Notes: generated by a model not told the origin, from the letters alone. A DNA stretch of 64,000 nucleotides from UBA7330 sp965243485 (GCA_965243485.1 CBDEVP010000001.1:1674001-1738000); one strand, 5' to 3'. Positions 8,084-17,121 are shown, numbered from the stretch's first letter. Program-made: numbers and translations.

Positions 8084-8157
8084 TGAACCCGGCAGGAGTC
8101 AAACCTGCAACCTCCAGAGCCGTAATCTGGTGCTCTATTCAGTTAAGCTACGGGTCC
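8084..8157 (-). tRNA. tRNA-Arg (anticodon ACG)
   Basis: A 74-nt cloverleaf. The acceptor stem is GGACCCG with CGGGTTC (one G-U pair) and discriminator A. The anticodon arm is CCAGA-TTACGGC-TCTGG with anticodon ACG (A34, expected to become inosine; reads CGN arginine codons). The T arm is GCAGG-TTTGACT-CCTGC. The D arm starts GTAGCTTAACTGAATAGAGC. CCA is not encoded, as is common in this phylum. A partial broken copy lies 190-270 bases downstream on the same strand. Confidence 0.93.
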
Positions 8158-8280
8158 AATTTTTCAGGAATTCTCTACCAGTCACTGGATAGCGTCTGTT
8201 AAAAGATCCTAAAATCGACTGCAAAAGTAATAATTTACTCCATACCCCACCGTTCTAAATGCTAGTTTTGAAATAGATTC

Positions 8281-8288
8281 TATCTTTG
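8281..8288 (+). promoter_or_regulatory. Bacteroidota-type -7 promoter element
   Basis: TATCTTTG is an exact match to the phylum's TAnnTTTG -7 element, 19 bases before the ATG at 8307. No well-spaced -33 TTTG was found, so only this box is claimed. Confidence 0.5.
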
Positions 8289-8306
8289 CCGCTAAATTGA
8301 ATTTCA

Positions 8307-8999
8307 ATGACCAGAATTAGTGCAGTTGCTTTCTTTGTTTTTCTATCCTATACGTCTTTTTCGCAACAAAGCGATAGACCCTCTCAACCGGACTTGCCAG
8401 GAGATATTCTCTTGGATTTTGGTATCAATATGTGGTCTGAAGATGCAGAAAAACTGAGACTGGATCCATGGAGATCAAATTCCTTTAGCGTTTATTACAA
8501 CAGGATGTTTAAGATAAGCGACAGGCTTACTTTTCACCCTGCTGTAGGTTTTGGATTTGAAAAGTATGCCTTCAACGATGATTTCACCTGGCTGAAAGAT
8601 GCTGGCGGAAATATTGCCCTCGACACGCTTACCGGCGTAGGCCTTACAAAAAATAAATTACAAATGACCTATCTGGAAATACCGGCGGAGCTTAGATTCT
8701 ATCCCTGGAAAACACTTTCGGGGGAAGGACTTTTCCTTGGAGTGGGAGTCATCGGAGGATTAAGGATAAACACGGTTGCGAAAATCAAATACCCTGTTGG
8801 TGGAGGAGAAGTGAAAAGTAAGCTTAACCAGAGGTTGGGGGTCAATGACTACAGGTATGGAGTTCAGGCCAGGATAGGCTGGAGAACGTTTCATGTATAT
8901 TTCAAATACTACCTGAGTGAAGTCTTTGATGGATCACCGGATGGCAGTGGGATCAGCCCTACTTCATCCACTTTCGGAATCAATTTCAGCGGATTCTAG
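8307..8999 (+). CDS. outer-membrane beta-barrel protein (PorT/OMP family-like)
   Basis: 230 residues. A signal peptide (MTRISAVAFFVFLSYTSFSQ) is followed by alternating amphipathic strands typical of 8-10-stranded barrels: SNSFSVYYNRMFKI, LTFHPAVGFGFEKYAF, YLEIPAELRFYPWK, GLFLGVGVIGGLRI, RYGVQARIGWRTFHVYFKYY. It ends in FGINFSGF with an aromatic C-terminal residue, the BAM insertion signal. Single gene behind its own -7 box, overlapping the converging downstream gene by 4 bases. No ligand or function can be assigned. Confidence 0.75.
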   Translation: MTRISAVAFFVFLSYTSFSQQSDRPSQPDLPGDILLDFGINMWSEDAEKLRLDPWRSNSFSVYYNRMFKISDRLTFHPAVGFGFEKYAFNDDFTWLKDAGGNIALDTLTGVGLTKNKLQMTYLEIPAELRFYPWKTLSGEGLFLGVGVIGGLRINTVAKIKYPVGGGEVKSKLNQRLGVNDYRYGVQARIGWRTFHVYFKYYLSEVFDGSPDGSGISPTSSTFGINFSGF

Positions 9000-9616
9000 G
9001 CAAAAAAATAAATCCCACTAAAGCAAAGCGTGAAGCCAAGGATGGCCCCGGACCATACCTCATCGTTGGTATGCTTGTGAAGATAGAGTCTGGAAAAACT
9101 TACAATACCTGCCAGCAGTACAAGAATGATCAAATAAAGCATACTGGCTGTTGTCAGATACCTGATGGCAAAGGCCGAGAAGATGCCGAAGGTGCCCCAT
9201 ATGCCTGCAGCATGGACACTGATTTTGTATCTCGTACTGATCAGCAAGATCAGTCCCACCAAAGTAGTAACTACAAACATCATCACCGCCAGCTGGTCGG
9301 ATACATGGATTTTTGTGACAAATAAATAAGTAGTGATTCCATAGAATGCCGTGATGGTAAAAAAGGGAAGAAATCTTTCTTCACGAAGTGACATTTCAAG
9401 GCTTGAGATCCTGTTGGTGACCTTTAAAAAGAAAATACTCAGGGCAGGGATCACAAAAGTGGTGAGGAATACAATGCCAATGAAGTTTGGAATGTTTTCA
9501 AAGGCTATAGGACTAAATACCTGAGGAAACAGGAAGTAAAAGAGGATACAACTATACGTTGCCATGAGTAGCGGGTGAAAAATAATGCCAATGGATCTCA
9601 ATATTTTATCGATCAC
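8996..9616 (-). CDS. PAP2-like integral membrane protein
   Basis: 206 residues with about six hydrophobic segments. The C-terminal SRLYLHKHTNDEVWSGAILGF resembles the last PAP2 phosphatase motif (SRxxxxxHxxxD), and KISVHAAGIWG may correspond to the middle His motif. The first motif (KxxxxxxRP) is not convincing; REERFLPF is the nearest stretch. It may be a lipid-phosphate phosphatase or a degenerate relative. It starts at GTG 9616, sharing one base with the rpoN stop (TAGTG), so the two are translationally coupled. Confidence 0.65.
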   Translation of the reverse strand: MIDKILRSIGIIFHPLLMATYSCILFYFLFPQVFSPIAFENIPNFIGIVFLTTFVIPALSIFFLKVTNRISSLEMSLREERFLPFFTITAFYGITTYLFVTKIHVSDQLAVMMFVVTTLVGLILLISTRYKISVHAAGIWGTFGIFSAFAIRYLTTASMLYLIILVLLAGIVSFSRLYLHKHTNDEVWSGAILGFTLCFSGIYFFA

Positions 9617-11052
9617 TAAAGTTGCTTTCTTAGTCTGGCCACAGGAATGTTAAGCTGCTCCCGGTATTTGGCTACAGTCCTGCGTGCGATGTTATAGCCT
9701 TCCGCGCGAAGCAATTTCTCCAGCTTATCGTCTGACAATGGCTTTGACTTGTCTTCTGACCCGATGAATTCGCTGAGTTTATTTTTGACTTCCCGGCTAC
9801 TTACATCTTCACCGGAGTCTGTAGCAATACCTTCTGAGAAAAAATATTTAAGCGGGAAGATCCCGAATTCCGTTTGAATGGATTTGCTATTAGCCACCCG
9901 GGAGACCGTAGAGATATCCATGCCAATTTTATCCGCAATATTCTTAAGGATCATAGGTTTTAGCTTGCTTTCATCTCCTTCCAGGAAATAATCGTATTGA
10001 AAATCGATGATGGCCTGCATGGTATTCAGAAGGGTCTGTTGCCGTTGCTTGATGGCATCGATAAACCACTTGGCTGAATCAAGCTTTTGTTTGATAAATG
10101 TGACTGTCTCCTTAAGTTTTTTATCCTTTTTGTCACTCTTGTCGTAAGCGTCAAGCATGTCTGAGTAGGATCTGCTTACCTTGAGTTGCGGGGCATTACG
10201 GGAATTCAGTGTGAGTTCGAGTTTTCCGTTATTGTTGACCAGCAAGTAATCTGGTATCAGGTATTGCGTTTTGACAAGGTCATCTCCTGATCCTCCGGGT
10301 TTCGGATTCAGCTTGGTGATGACAGAAATGGCTTCTTTTAGCAGATTTTCATCCTCAATGTCAAGTTTCCTGGCAATTTTGTCATAGTGTTTCTTTGAAA
10401 ATTCATCAAAACAATCTTCGATGATCCGCCTGGCAATGTCCACTACCTCTGACCCGTCTTCTTTCCTTTCCAGCTGTAAGGAAAGACACTCCTGAAGGTT
10501 TCTGGCACCAATGCCCGGAGGATCGAAATTCTGGATTTTGTAGAGGATGCTTTCCAGTTCCTCCGCATCTGTCTCTATATTCATCGAGAAAGCCAGATCG
10601 TTGACAATGGCTTCGAGCTCCCTTCGAATGTAGCCATCAGTATCGATACTTCCGATCAGCTGTTTCCCGATAATGTCCTCCCGCTCATCAAGCTTCAGAT
10701 ACCCTAATTGGGTAATGAGAGTTTCATGAAGAGTAGAGCCCACGGAGATCGGTAATTCTTTATTTTCGTCTTCACCGCCACCACCGTCTCCCTGCATTTT
10801 GTAGCCGGAGTAATCGTCGTGCAGATATTCCTCAATGCTATCCGTAGTGTCATTTTCGTAATCAGACTCGTACTCATCCTGGGGTTCATAATCTTCATCG
10901 GCGCTGCCCTCTTCCAGCGCCGGATTCACTTCCAGCTCTTCCTCAATTCTGGCTTCCAGCTCTGCAGTGGGGACCTGAAGCAGCTTGATGAATTGAATCT
11001 GCTGCGGAGATAATTTTTGCTGTAATGACTGTGTTAAACCAAGTTTCTGCAT
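9616..11052 (-). CDS. rpoN: RNA polymerase sigma-54 factor
   Basis: 478 residues, normal length. Region I is the Q/L-rich start (KLGLTQSLQQKLSPQQIQFIKLLQ), followed by an acidic linker (about 45-90), the core-binding region, and the C-terminal RpoN box ARRTVAKYR in its family form near residue 458. It directs transcription from -24/-12 promoters with AAA+ activators, none of which is in the window. Divergent from asnS across about 110 bases, with the PAP2-like gene coupled downstream. Confidence 0.96.
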   Translation of the reverse strand: MQKLGLTQSLQQKLSPQQIQFIKLLQVPTAELEARIEEELEVNPALEEGSADEDYEPQDEYESDYENDTTDSIEEYLHDDYSGYKMQGDGGGGEDENKELPISVGSTLHETLITQLGYLKLDEREDIIGKQLIGSIDTDGYIRRELEAIVNDLAFSMNIETDAEELESILYKIQNFDPPGIGARNLQECLSLQLERKEDGSEVVDIARRIIEDCFDEFSKKHYDKIARKLDIEDENLLKEAISVITKLNPKPGGSGDDLVKTQYLIPDYLLVNNNGKLELTLNSRNAPQLKVSRSYSDMLDAYDKSDKKDKKLKETVTFIKQKLDSAKWFIDAIKQRQQTLLNTMQAIIDFQYDYFLEGDESKLKPMILKNIADKIGMDISTVSRVANSKSIQTEFGIFPLKYFFSEGIATDSGEDVSSREVKNKLSEFIGSEDKSKPLSDDKLEKLLRAEGYNIARRTVAKYREQLNIPVARLRKQL

Positions 11053-11163
11053 AAGATGCGTTCTGCAATTTCAAAATTATCATAATTAACCCTAATCTTT
11101 GATTAAAAGGCTAAAATATCGTTCTTTGCCGTCCCATTTTCAATTAAAAAGAACTGCTGAAAA

Positions 11164-12612
11164 GTGAAAGAAAAACGCATAAAGATCAAGGAGATACTCT
11201 CAGGAACCAGGATCAATCAGACAGTCACGGCCATGGGTTGGGTCAGAACAAAAAGAGAGAGCAAAAATGTAGTTTTTATTGCTTTGAATGATGGTTCTGA
11301 CATTAACAACCTGCAGGTAGTCGGTGAAACGGCAAAATTTGGTGAGGCGCTTTTAAGAACGGTGAATACGGGTTCAGGAGTGGCCATTACGGGTAAGCTG
11401 GTGGAATCTCAGGGGGCTGGGCAGGATGTAGAACTGCTCGCTGAATCAATCAAAGTATATGGAGAAGCAAATCCTGAGGAATACCCCCTTCAGCCAAAGC
11501 GTCACAGTCTGGAATTCCTGAGGGAGATCGCTCACCTAAGGCCCAGGACAAACACTTTTAGCGCAATCATGCGTCTGCGACATCATTTGGCATTTGCTAT
11601 TCATCAGTTTTTTCATGAAAAGGGATTCTTTTATATCAATACGCCGATTATCACTGCTTCGGATGCGGAAGGAGCCGGGGAGACGTTTAAGGTGACCAAC
11701 TTTGACCTGGACCATATACCCAGAGATGCCGATGGAAAAATTGACTATAGCCAGGACTTCTTTGGAAAGCTTACGAACCTGACAGTCTCAGGCCAACTGG
11801 AAGGTGAACTCGCAGCGCTCGCTCTGGGTGAGATCTATACTTTCGGACCAACGTTCAGGGCCGAAAATTCAAATACCACACGACACCTGGCAGAATTCTG
11901 GATGATTGAGCCCGAGATGGCATTTTACGACCTGAGTGACAACATGGACCTTGCGGAGGAGATGCTCAAATATATCATCAGGTATGCGCTGGATAACTGT
12001 ATGAATGATCTCTCTTTTCTGGACAAACGACTGATGGAGGAAGAAAAAGGCAAGCCCGAGTTGGAACGAAGCGAAATGAGGTTGCTGGAGCGGCTTCAGT
12101 TTGTGCTGGACAATGAATTCGAAAGGATCACCTATACAGAGGCGATTGAAATATTGAAACGCTCCAAACCGAACCAGAAAAAGAAGTTCAAATATCTGAT
12201 CGACGAATGGGGAGCTGATCTTCAAAGTGAACATGAGCGCTTTCTGGTGGAAAAACACTTCAAGAAACCAGTGATCCTTTATAACTATCCAAAGGATATC
12301 AAGGCATTTTATATGTATCAAAATGAGGATGAGAAGACTGTAGCCGCCATGGATATTTTATTCCCGGGGATTGGAGAGATCATTGGAGGCTCTCAGCGGG
12401 AGGATCGGCAGGATAAGCTCACTCAGCGAATGAAGGAAATGAATATTCCGGTTGAGGAAATGTGGTGGTATCTGGATACCAGAAGATTTGGCAGCGTGCC
12501 ACATAGCGGATATGGATTGGGATTCGAAAGAATGGTCCAGTTCGTATCGGGAATGGGCAATATCCGGGATGTGATACCTTTTCCAAGAACCCCTGATAAT
12601 TGTGAGTTTTAA
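11164..12612 (+). CDS. asnS: asparaginyl-tRNA synthetase
   Basis: 482 residues. An OB-fold anticodon-binding domain (about 15-110; TVTAMGWVRTKRESKNVVFIALNDGS) is followed by a class II catalytic core with motif 2 (FGPTFRAENSNTTRHLAEFW) and motif 3 (GLGFERMVQF). It charges tRNA-Asn with asparagine. The Asn-type insertion and the ending NIRDVIPFPRTP separate it from AspRS. The start is GTG 11164; no upstream in-frame ATG is available. Its stop overlaps the relic at 12609-12770. Confidence 0.97.
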   Translation: MKEKRIKIKEILSGTRINQTVTAMGWVRTKRESKNVVFIALNDGSDINNLQVVGETAKFGEALLRTVNTGSGVAITGKLVESQGAGQDVELLAESIKVYGEANPEEYPLQPKRHSLEFLREIAHLRPRTNTFSAIMRLRHHLAFAIHQFFHEKGFFYINTPIITASDAEGAGETFKVTNFDLDHIPRDADGKIDYSQDFFGKLTNLTVSGQLEGELAALALGEIYTFGPTFRAENSNTTRHLAEFWMIEPEMAFYDLSDNMDLAEEMLKYIIRYALDNCMNDLSFLDKRLMEEEKGKPELERSEMRLLERLQFVLDNEFERITYTEAIEILKRSKPNQKKKFKYLIDEWGADLQSEHERFLVEKHFKKPVILYNYPKDIKAFYMYQNEDEKTVAAMDILFPGIGEIIGGSQREDRQDKLTQRMKEMNIPVEEMWWYLDTRRFGSVPHSGYGLGFERMVQFVSGMGNIRDVIPFPRTPDNCEF

Positions 12613-12770
12613 TGAAGGCCAAAACGTTTATCGAGTTCCAGGGGCTCAACCTGTAAAATTTCAATAAAAGAGTCTAAGTCAGGATACTGAGGATTAAGGA
12701 TCACATTTGATTCTTTGTGGACAATGAGGGAAGGGGCTTTCACCAGCCACCCCGGTAGTAAATATTTAGT
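12609..12770 (-). pseudogene. C-terminal relic of a RES-domain NAD-degrading toxin
   Basis: A 53-codon minus-strand frame ending at TAA 12609-12611. It begins right after an in-frame stop (12771-12773) with no start codon. The text KYLLPGWLVKAPSLIVHKES and VILNPQYPDLDSFIEIL, then EPLELDKRF, matches the C-terminal pattern of RES proteins (P-S-x-x-V, NPxHPD, F-D-x-R). The NAD-binding N-terminal part and any Xre-type antitoxin gene are gone. It is squeezed between asnS and the M23 gene. The family call rests on pattern recognition only. Confidence 0.55.
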
Positions 12771-12776
12771 TTACCA

Positions 12777-13574
12777 TCACTTTTTCAAATAACTCATTCC
12801 TTCCACCGGCATGGTGGCCTTTCCATCCACCCAATATTTTACCGGAATGGAATTCTGACCCTCCCAGGTCATGGTGTAGATCTCAAGGTGTAAATGAGGC
12901 CCTGAGGCAATCCCTGTTTTGCCACTCAATCCTATGACCTGTCCGGCCTCCACCCGATCACCTACTTCCACCAGAGCTCCATCTTTTTGTAAATGTGAAT
13001 AGTCCGCATAAGAACCATCTTCATGCAAAACCAAAATGAAATTATTGAATTTCGCGCAGGACTCATCAGGGCAACCTTTCTTAAACTCTTCAATGGCTTT
13101 TACCACAAGGCCATCGCGGACTGCGCAGATCTCGGTTCCTTCCTCCATATGGAAATCAAGGGCATTCTTATTTTGATGGGTACTCTTTCCCTGATATCCC
13201 TGATCAATTTTATAGGATGTTCCCTTCTTATAGGGAAGCTGATATACCATCTGATCATTATGTTTGGCCAGCACATTGCCTTCTACGTTGGTGGTATTGT
13301 AGCCAAACTGGATTGATTTATTTTTCTCAGGTGTAAAAGTTGCCAGAGTATCCGAATTTCTTGCTTCGACAACTTTGATCAGGGGAAATGTTTTATCAGC
13401 TTTCATGCCCTTGAAATTTGCATCCACTTTGACGGTGTAGGGCATGATCGTCTCGTTCTCGGCCAGGATGATGATTTCATTGGTCAACGAATTGACTTTA
13501 TGAAAGACTTTACACTCCTGTGCCTGAAGGCCGGTAATACTCAGCAAAATGCTCACTAAAACTAGGATCTTCAT
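12777..13574 (-). CDS. secreted M23-family peptidase
   Basis: 265 residues. Signal peptide MKILVLVSILLSITGLQAQ, an N-terminal domain of about 100 residues, then a LytM-type domain. Visible zinc ligands and active-site residues are H133 and D140 (HQNKNALD), H194 (YSHL), and H227/H229 (GPHLHLE). M23 enzymes cut peptidoglycan cross-links or other glycine-rich peptides in the periplasm. There are additional cysteines at C168 and C173 (GCPDESC). Single gene; no peptidoglycan partners nearby. Confidence 0.88.
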   Translation of the reverse strand: MKILVLVSILLSITGLQAQECKVFHKVNSLTNEIIILAENETIMPYTVKVDANFKGMKADKTFPLIKVVEARNSDTLATFTPEKNKSIQFGYNTTNVEGNVLAKHNDQMVYQLPYKKGTSYKIDQGYQGKSTHQNKNALDFHMEEGTEICAVRDGLVVKAIEEFKKGCPDESCAKFNNFILVLHEDGSYADYSHLQKDGALVEVGDRVEAGQVIGLSGKTGIASGPHLHLEIYTMTWEGQNSIPVKYWVDGKATMPVEGMSYLKK

Positions 13575-13644
13575 GATTTTGATTTATTCGAAAATGTGTT
13601 ACCTATAGATTGGTAGAAAAATAAAGCAATAAAGTTGCCAGATA

Positions 13645-15300
13645 TTATTTTTCGGCAATCGATTTTCCTGCCTTCATTCCTGAGAAGATACACCCTCCAA
13701 GAAAGGTTCCTTCAAGCGAACGGTAACCATGATATCCTCCTCCACCAAACCCGGCAGCTTCCCCTGCAGCGTAAAGACCTTCAATGAGTTCCCCATTCCG
13801 GTGAAATGCCTGACTATCCAAATTGGTCTCAATGCCTCCAAGTGTCTTCCGGGTAAGCAGATTCAACCTTACCGCAATCAGGGGCCCTGCCTTGGGATCA
13901 AGAATTTTATGTACCGGTACAGACCGGATCAGTTTATCACCCAGATATTTCCTGGCATTTCTAATGGCCATGACCTGGATATCCTTGGTGAATTTGTTTT
14001 CAACCTCCCGGTCCCTTGCTTCTATGATTGTTTTGATCTTTTCATAATTGAGAAGATCACTTTTCACAAGCATATTCATCCGTTTGACAAGAGCCTTTAG
14101 GTCTTTTTCCACAATAAAATCAACTCCATGTTCTTTAAATGCTTCAACCGGCCCGGGCGCCTTGCTACCAAATGGTCTTTGCAGGAGTAACTTTAGATTT
14201 TTGCCTGTAAGATCAGGATTCTGTTCAGACCCCGAAAGCGCAAATTCTTTTTTAATGATTTTCTGGTTCAGGATAAACCAGGAGTACTCGTAGCCGGTCT
14301 TCATGATATGCTCCATTGTACCTAATGTATCAAAGCCTGGCATATAGGGTGCAGGGAACCGGTTTCCTTCGGCATCCAGCCAGATCGAAGAGGGTCCGGG
14401 CAAGATCCTTATCCCGTGATTCGGCCAGATCGGGTTCCAGTTTTGAATGCCTTCTGTGTAATGCCACATCCTGTCCGGATTAATGATATTAACCCCGGCT
14501 TTTTCGACAGATTGCAGCATCTGTCCATCCACATGGGCCGGCACACCAGAGACCATTTTCTTCGGCGGATTGCCCATTCTTTTTGGCCAGTTCTTTCTTA
14601 CAAGCTCAAAGTTTCCGCCGATGCCACCGGAGGAGATCACGATGTTTGGGGCCTCATAACTGAAATCACCGATCACTTTCCGGGAAGTCACCTGTCCTCT
14701 CGGCTTGTCTGAAAGTTCCAGGATTTCGCCCCGTATACCTTTCACCTGATGGCCATCCAGTATCAGGTCGGTCACACGATGCCGGAATTTCATTTCCAGG
14801 AGTCCGTTTTTTGCGGCCTGATAGGCCTTTTCAGCATACGGCATCACGGTACCCGGGCCAGTGCCCCATACAACATGAAATCTTGGAACTGAATTACCAT
14901 GTCCCTGGGCGTCATATCCGCCCCGCTCTGCCCAGCCAACCACTGGGAAAAACCGGATACCAACCTGTCGGACGTAATTACGCATTTCATAGGTTGCCCA
15001 TTTTACATATGCTTCTGCCCACTTTCTAGGCCAATGGTCTTCTTTTCTATCAAATTGAGCAGTTCCCATCCAGTCCTGAAGAGCCAGCTCATAGCTGTCT
15101 TTGATCCCCATACGCCGCTGTTCTGGTGAATCAACAAGGAACAAACCTCCCAATGACCAAAATGCCTGACCACCAATATTTTGTTCAGGTTCCTGGTCCA
15201 GCAGCAAAACTTTTTTTCCAGCCCTGGTGATCTCATATGCTGCCACCAGCCCAGCCAGTCCGGCTCCAACGATGATTGCATCGTATTGATTTGATTCCAC
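13645..15300 (-). CDS. FAD-binding dehydrogenase (KstD/fumarate reductase flavoprotein family)
   Basis: 551 residues. An N-terminal dinucleotide-binding fold (DAIIVGAGLAGLVAAYEITR) with the acidic strand end LLLDQE. Further conserved segments are NIVISSGGIGGNFELV and the C-terminal FAD motif GLYAAGEAAGFGGGGYHGYR. This is the 'FAD-binding dehydrogenase' branch, which removes or adds hydrogen across a C-C bond; the substrate is not predictable. No signal peptide, so cytoplasmic. GTG start at 15300 places the Rossmann fold at residue 8, as usual. A short truncated ORF lies upstream on the same strand. Confidence 0.85.
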   Translation of the reverse strand: MESNQYDAIIVGAGLAGLVAAYEITRAGKKVLLLDQEPEQNIGGQAFWSLGGLFLVDSPEQRRMGIKDSYELALQDWMGTAQFDRKEDHWPRKWAEAYVKWATYEMRNYVRQVGIRFFPVVGWAERGGYDAQGHGNSVPRFHVVWGTGPGTVMPYAEKAYQAAKNGLLEMKFRHRVTDLILDGHQVKGIRGEILELSDKPRGQVTSRKVIGDFSYEAPNIVISSGGIGGNFELVRKNWPKRMGNPPKKMVSGVPAHVDGQMLQSVEKAGVNIINPDRMWHYTEGIQNWNPIWPNHGIRILPGPSSIWLDAEGNRFPAPYMPGFDTLGTMEHIMKTGYEYSWFILNQKIIKKEFALSGSEQNPDLTGKNLKLLLQRPFGSKAPGPVEAFKEHGVDFIVEKDLKALVKRMNMLVKSDLLNYEKIKTIIEARDREVENKFTKDIQVMAIRNARKYLGDKLIRSVPVHKILDPKAGPLIAVRLNLLTRKTLGGIETNLDSQAFHRNGELIEGLYAAGEAAGFGGGGYHGYRSLEGTFLGGCIFSGMKAGKSIAEK

Positions 15301-15381
15301 AACCGAATTATTTTTTTGTGTTATATGGAATTTAACAAAAACAGTATAAAAATGAATCCAAATCCAGCTAGCTGTCTCTTT

Positions 15382-15507
15382 TTATCCATGCTCTATCCTG
15401 GAAGACTGGTTGCCCCCGGCAATCCAGAACAGCATGATTCCTCCGACCAAGATCAGGGATCTGAACCCGATGGGTGTATGCATAAAGAACCCAACAAATG
15501 ATTCCAT
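15382..15507 (-). pseudogene. truncated membrane-protein N-terminus (sterol-desaturase-like)
   Basis: A 41-codon frame from ATG 15507. MESFVGFFMHTPIGFRSLI, then LVGGIMLFWIAGGN, is a single hydrophobic helix that reads like the start of sterol-desaturase/fatty-acid-hydroxylase proteins. It ends in a stop after SSRIEHG, and I find no continuation with the family's His boxes in any frame before 15300. Probably a gene relic; a genuine one-helix small protein cannot be excluded. Otherwise 15508-15732 is AT-rich and holds only the promoter element noted separately. Confidence 0.35.
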
Positions 15508-15681
15508 CACCTTAACCAGATCGATATTATGTATTACAAATTAGTCAAAAGAATGTTTATTACTAACCAATAATATATTTAAAATATTTATAGATAGACT
15601 AAGGTCTGTTTTTACAATCCATGAATGATAATATTCATTTTCGCGGATGATTTGCTTTATCCCCGACGAATATCAATTGGC

Positions 15682-15689
15682 TAATTTTG
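15682..15689 (+). promoter_or_regulatory. -7 promoter element for the CoA-transferase gene
   Basis: TAATTTTG fits TAnnTTTG, 43 bases ahead of ATG 15733. The nearest upstream TTTG (15651-15654) is 27 bases away, longer than the usual 17-23, so only the -7 box is proposed. Confidence 0.35.
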
Positions 15690-15732
15690 TTTCATCCGAA
15701 GTCAAACGGATGATTAAGATATCCAATGCACC

Positions 15733-17007
15733 ATGAAGAACGCAACCACTCCGGAAGAGGCGATCAAATCTATTAAATCGGGGGACCATGTATTTGTACA
15801 TACTGCCGGGGCTACCCCTCAGGCCTTAGTCAGGGCTTTAGCTGACAGGCATGATGTGCTCAGGGATGTAAAGATCTATCACCTACATACTGAAGGTGAT
15901 GCTCCGTATGCCAGGCCTGATTATGTGGATTCCTTTCAGATCAATTCTTTTTTCCTGGGAGCGAATTGCAGGAAACCCACGAATGAAGGGTATGCTGATT
16001 TTATTCCCTGTTTTCTGAGTGAGATCCCATTGATGATCCGATCAGAAGTGATTGAAATTGATGTCGCCCTGATCCAGGTTTCCCCACCGGATAAGCATGG
16101 GTATTGTTCCTTGGGAATTTCAGTGGATGCTACGAAATCCGCTGTAGACATGGCCAAAGTGGTCATTGCACAGATCAATCCGAATATGCCCAGAACCCAC
16201 GGTGACGGACTCGTGCATATAGACCGGTTTGCTGGTTACTGTCAAGTGGATGACCCGCTGCCGGAGTTGAAACCTCATCCGATGACTGCGGAAGAGCAAA
16301 AGATCGGAGAATACATTGCCGAGATGATCCACGATCGCAGTACGCTTCAGATGGGTATAGGAGCGATCCCGGATGCGGTATTGAATTGTCTTGGTAATCA
16401 TAAAGATCTTGGCATCCATACAGAGATGTTTTCGGACGGGGTTGTCCCATTAGTAGAGAATGGTGTGATAACCAATAAATACAAGACCAAACATAAAGAC
16501 GTGATTGTTTCCGGTTTTCTCCTGGGTACTAAAAGGCTGTATGACTTTGTACATGACAATCCCATTGTGAGAATGCTGGACATTCAATATGTGAATGACA
16601 CTGCGGTGATTCGTAAGCTCCCCAATATGATCAGTATCAACAGTGCGATCGAGGTAGATATCACCGGACAGGTTTGCGCGGATTCGATCGGCACCAAAAT
16701 GTACTCCGGGGTAGGAGGTCAGATGGATTTTATCAGGGGCGCTTCATTATCCCCCGGCGGCAAACCCATTATCGCCTTGACATCTACGACAAAGAAAAAT
16801 GAATCCAAGATCTCTTCTTTCCTGAAGCCGGGAGCCGGTGTTGTGACCACCAGGGCACACGTACATTTTATCGTAACAGAGTACGGAGTTGCCAATCTCT
16901 ATGGTAAGAATCTAAGGGAAAGAGCCAAAGCACTGATCAATATTGCCCACCCGGATCACAGAGATCATCTTGAAAAAGAAGCCTACGATCGGTTTCGACG
17001 GTTTTAA
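15733..17007 (+). CDS. acetyl-CoA hydrolase/transferase family (4-hydroxybutyrate/acetate CoA-transferase-like)
   Basis: 424 residues, normal for the Cat1/AbfT family. The N-terminal domain (about 1-190) contains ALIQVSPPDKHGYCSLG. The C-terminal domain carries the catalytic glutamate E231 in GIHTEMFSDG, which forms the glutamyl-CoA intermediate, and the late glycine-rich loop (YSGVGGQMDFIRGA). It swaps CoA between acyl groups and acetate or hydrolyses acetyl-CoA. Cytoplasmic, single gene. The exact acyl donor is not predictable. Confidence 0.88.
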   Translation: MKNATTPEEAIKSIKSGDHVFVHTAGATPQALVRALADRHDVLRDVKIYHLHTEGDAPYARPDYVDSFQINSFFLGANCRKPTNEGYADFIPCFLSEIPLMIRSEVIEIDVALIQVSPPDKHGYCSLGISVDATKSAVDMAKVVIAQINPNMPRTHGDGLVHIDRFAGYCQVDDPLPELKPHPMTAEEQKIGEYIAEMIHDRSTLQMGIGAIPDAVLNCLGNHKDLGIHTEMFSDGVVPLVENGVITNKYKTKHKDVIVSGFLLGTKRLYDFVHDNPIVRMLDIQYVNDTAVIRKLPNMISINSAIEVDITGQVCADSIGTKMYSGVGGQMDFIRGASLSPGGKPIIALTSTTKKNESKISSFLKPGAGVVTTRAHVHFIVTEYGVANLYGKNLRERAKALINIAHPDHRDHLEKEAYDRFRRF

Positions 17008-17049
17008 CCAATTACTGGCAGACATTTGTCATCTGACAAGCCCTACATA

Positions 17050-17077
17050 TATCAGTTGTAACACTGATAAACTTCAA
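17050..17077 (+). promoter_or_regulatory. inverted repeat overlapping an FNR-like site upstream of yceI
   Basis: TATCAGT-TGTAAC-ACTGATA (17050-17069) is a perfect 7-bp inverted repeat. Overlapping it, CTGAT-AAAC-TTCAA (17064-17077) matches TTGAT-N4-ATCAA at 8 of 10 positions. It sits about 90 bases before the yceI-like gene. Either could be an operator; which, if any, is used is unknown. Confidence 0.35.
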
Positions 17078-17121
17078 CCCATAGGGTTAGATACGTCATA
17101 ATTATCAGATACCGCACCCAA

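Noticed and set aside
15316..15501. 61-codon plus-strand open frame
   Set aside because: Composition is not protein-like; the opposite strand at 15382-15507 gives a better membrane-helix reading.
17026..17039. TTGTCA-TC-TGACAA palindrome after the CoA-transferase gene
   Set aside because: Symmetric, but only 6-bp arms with a 2-base centre and no T run; not enough to call an operator or a terminator.
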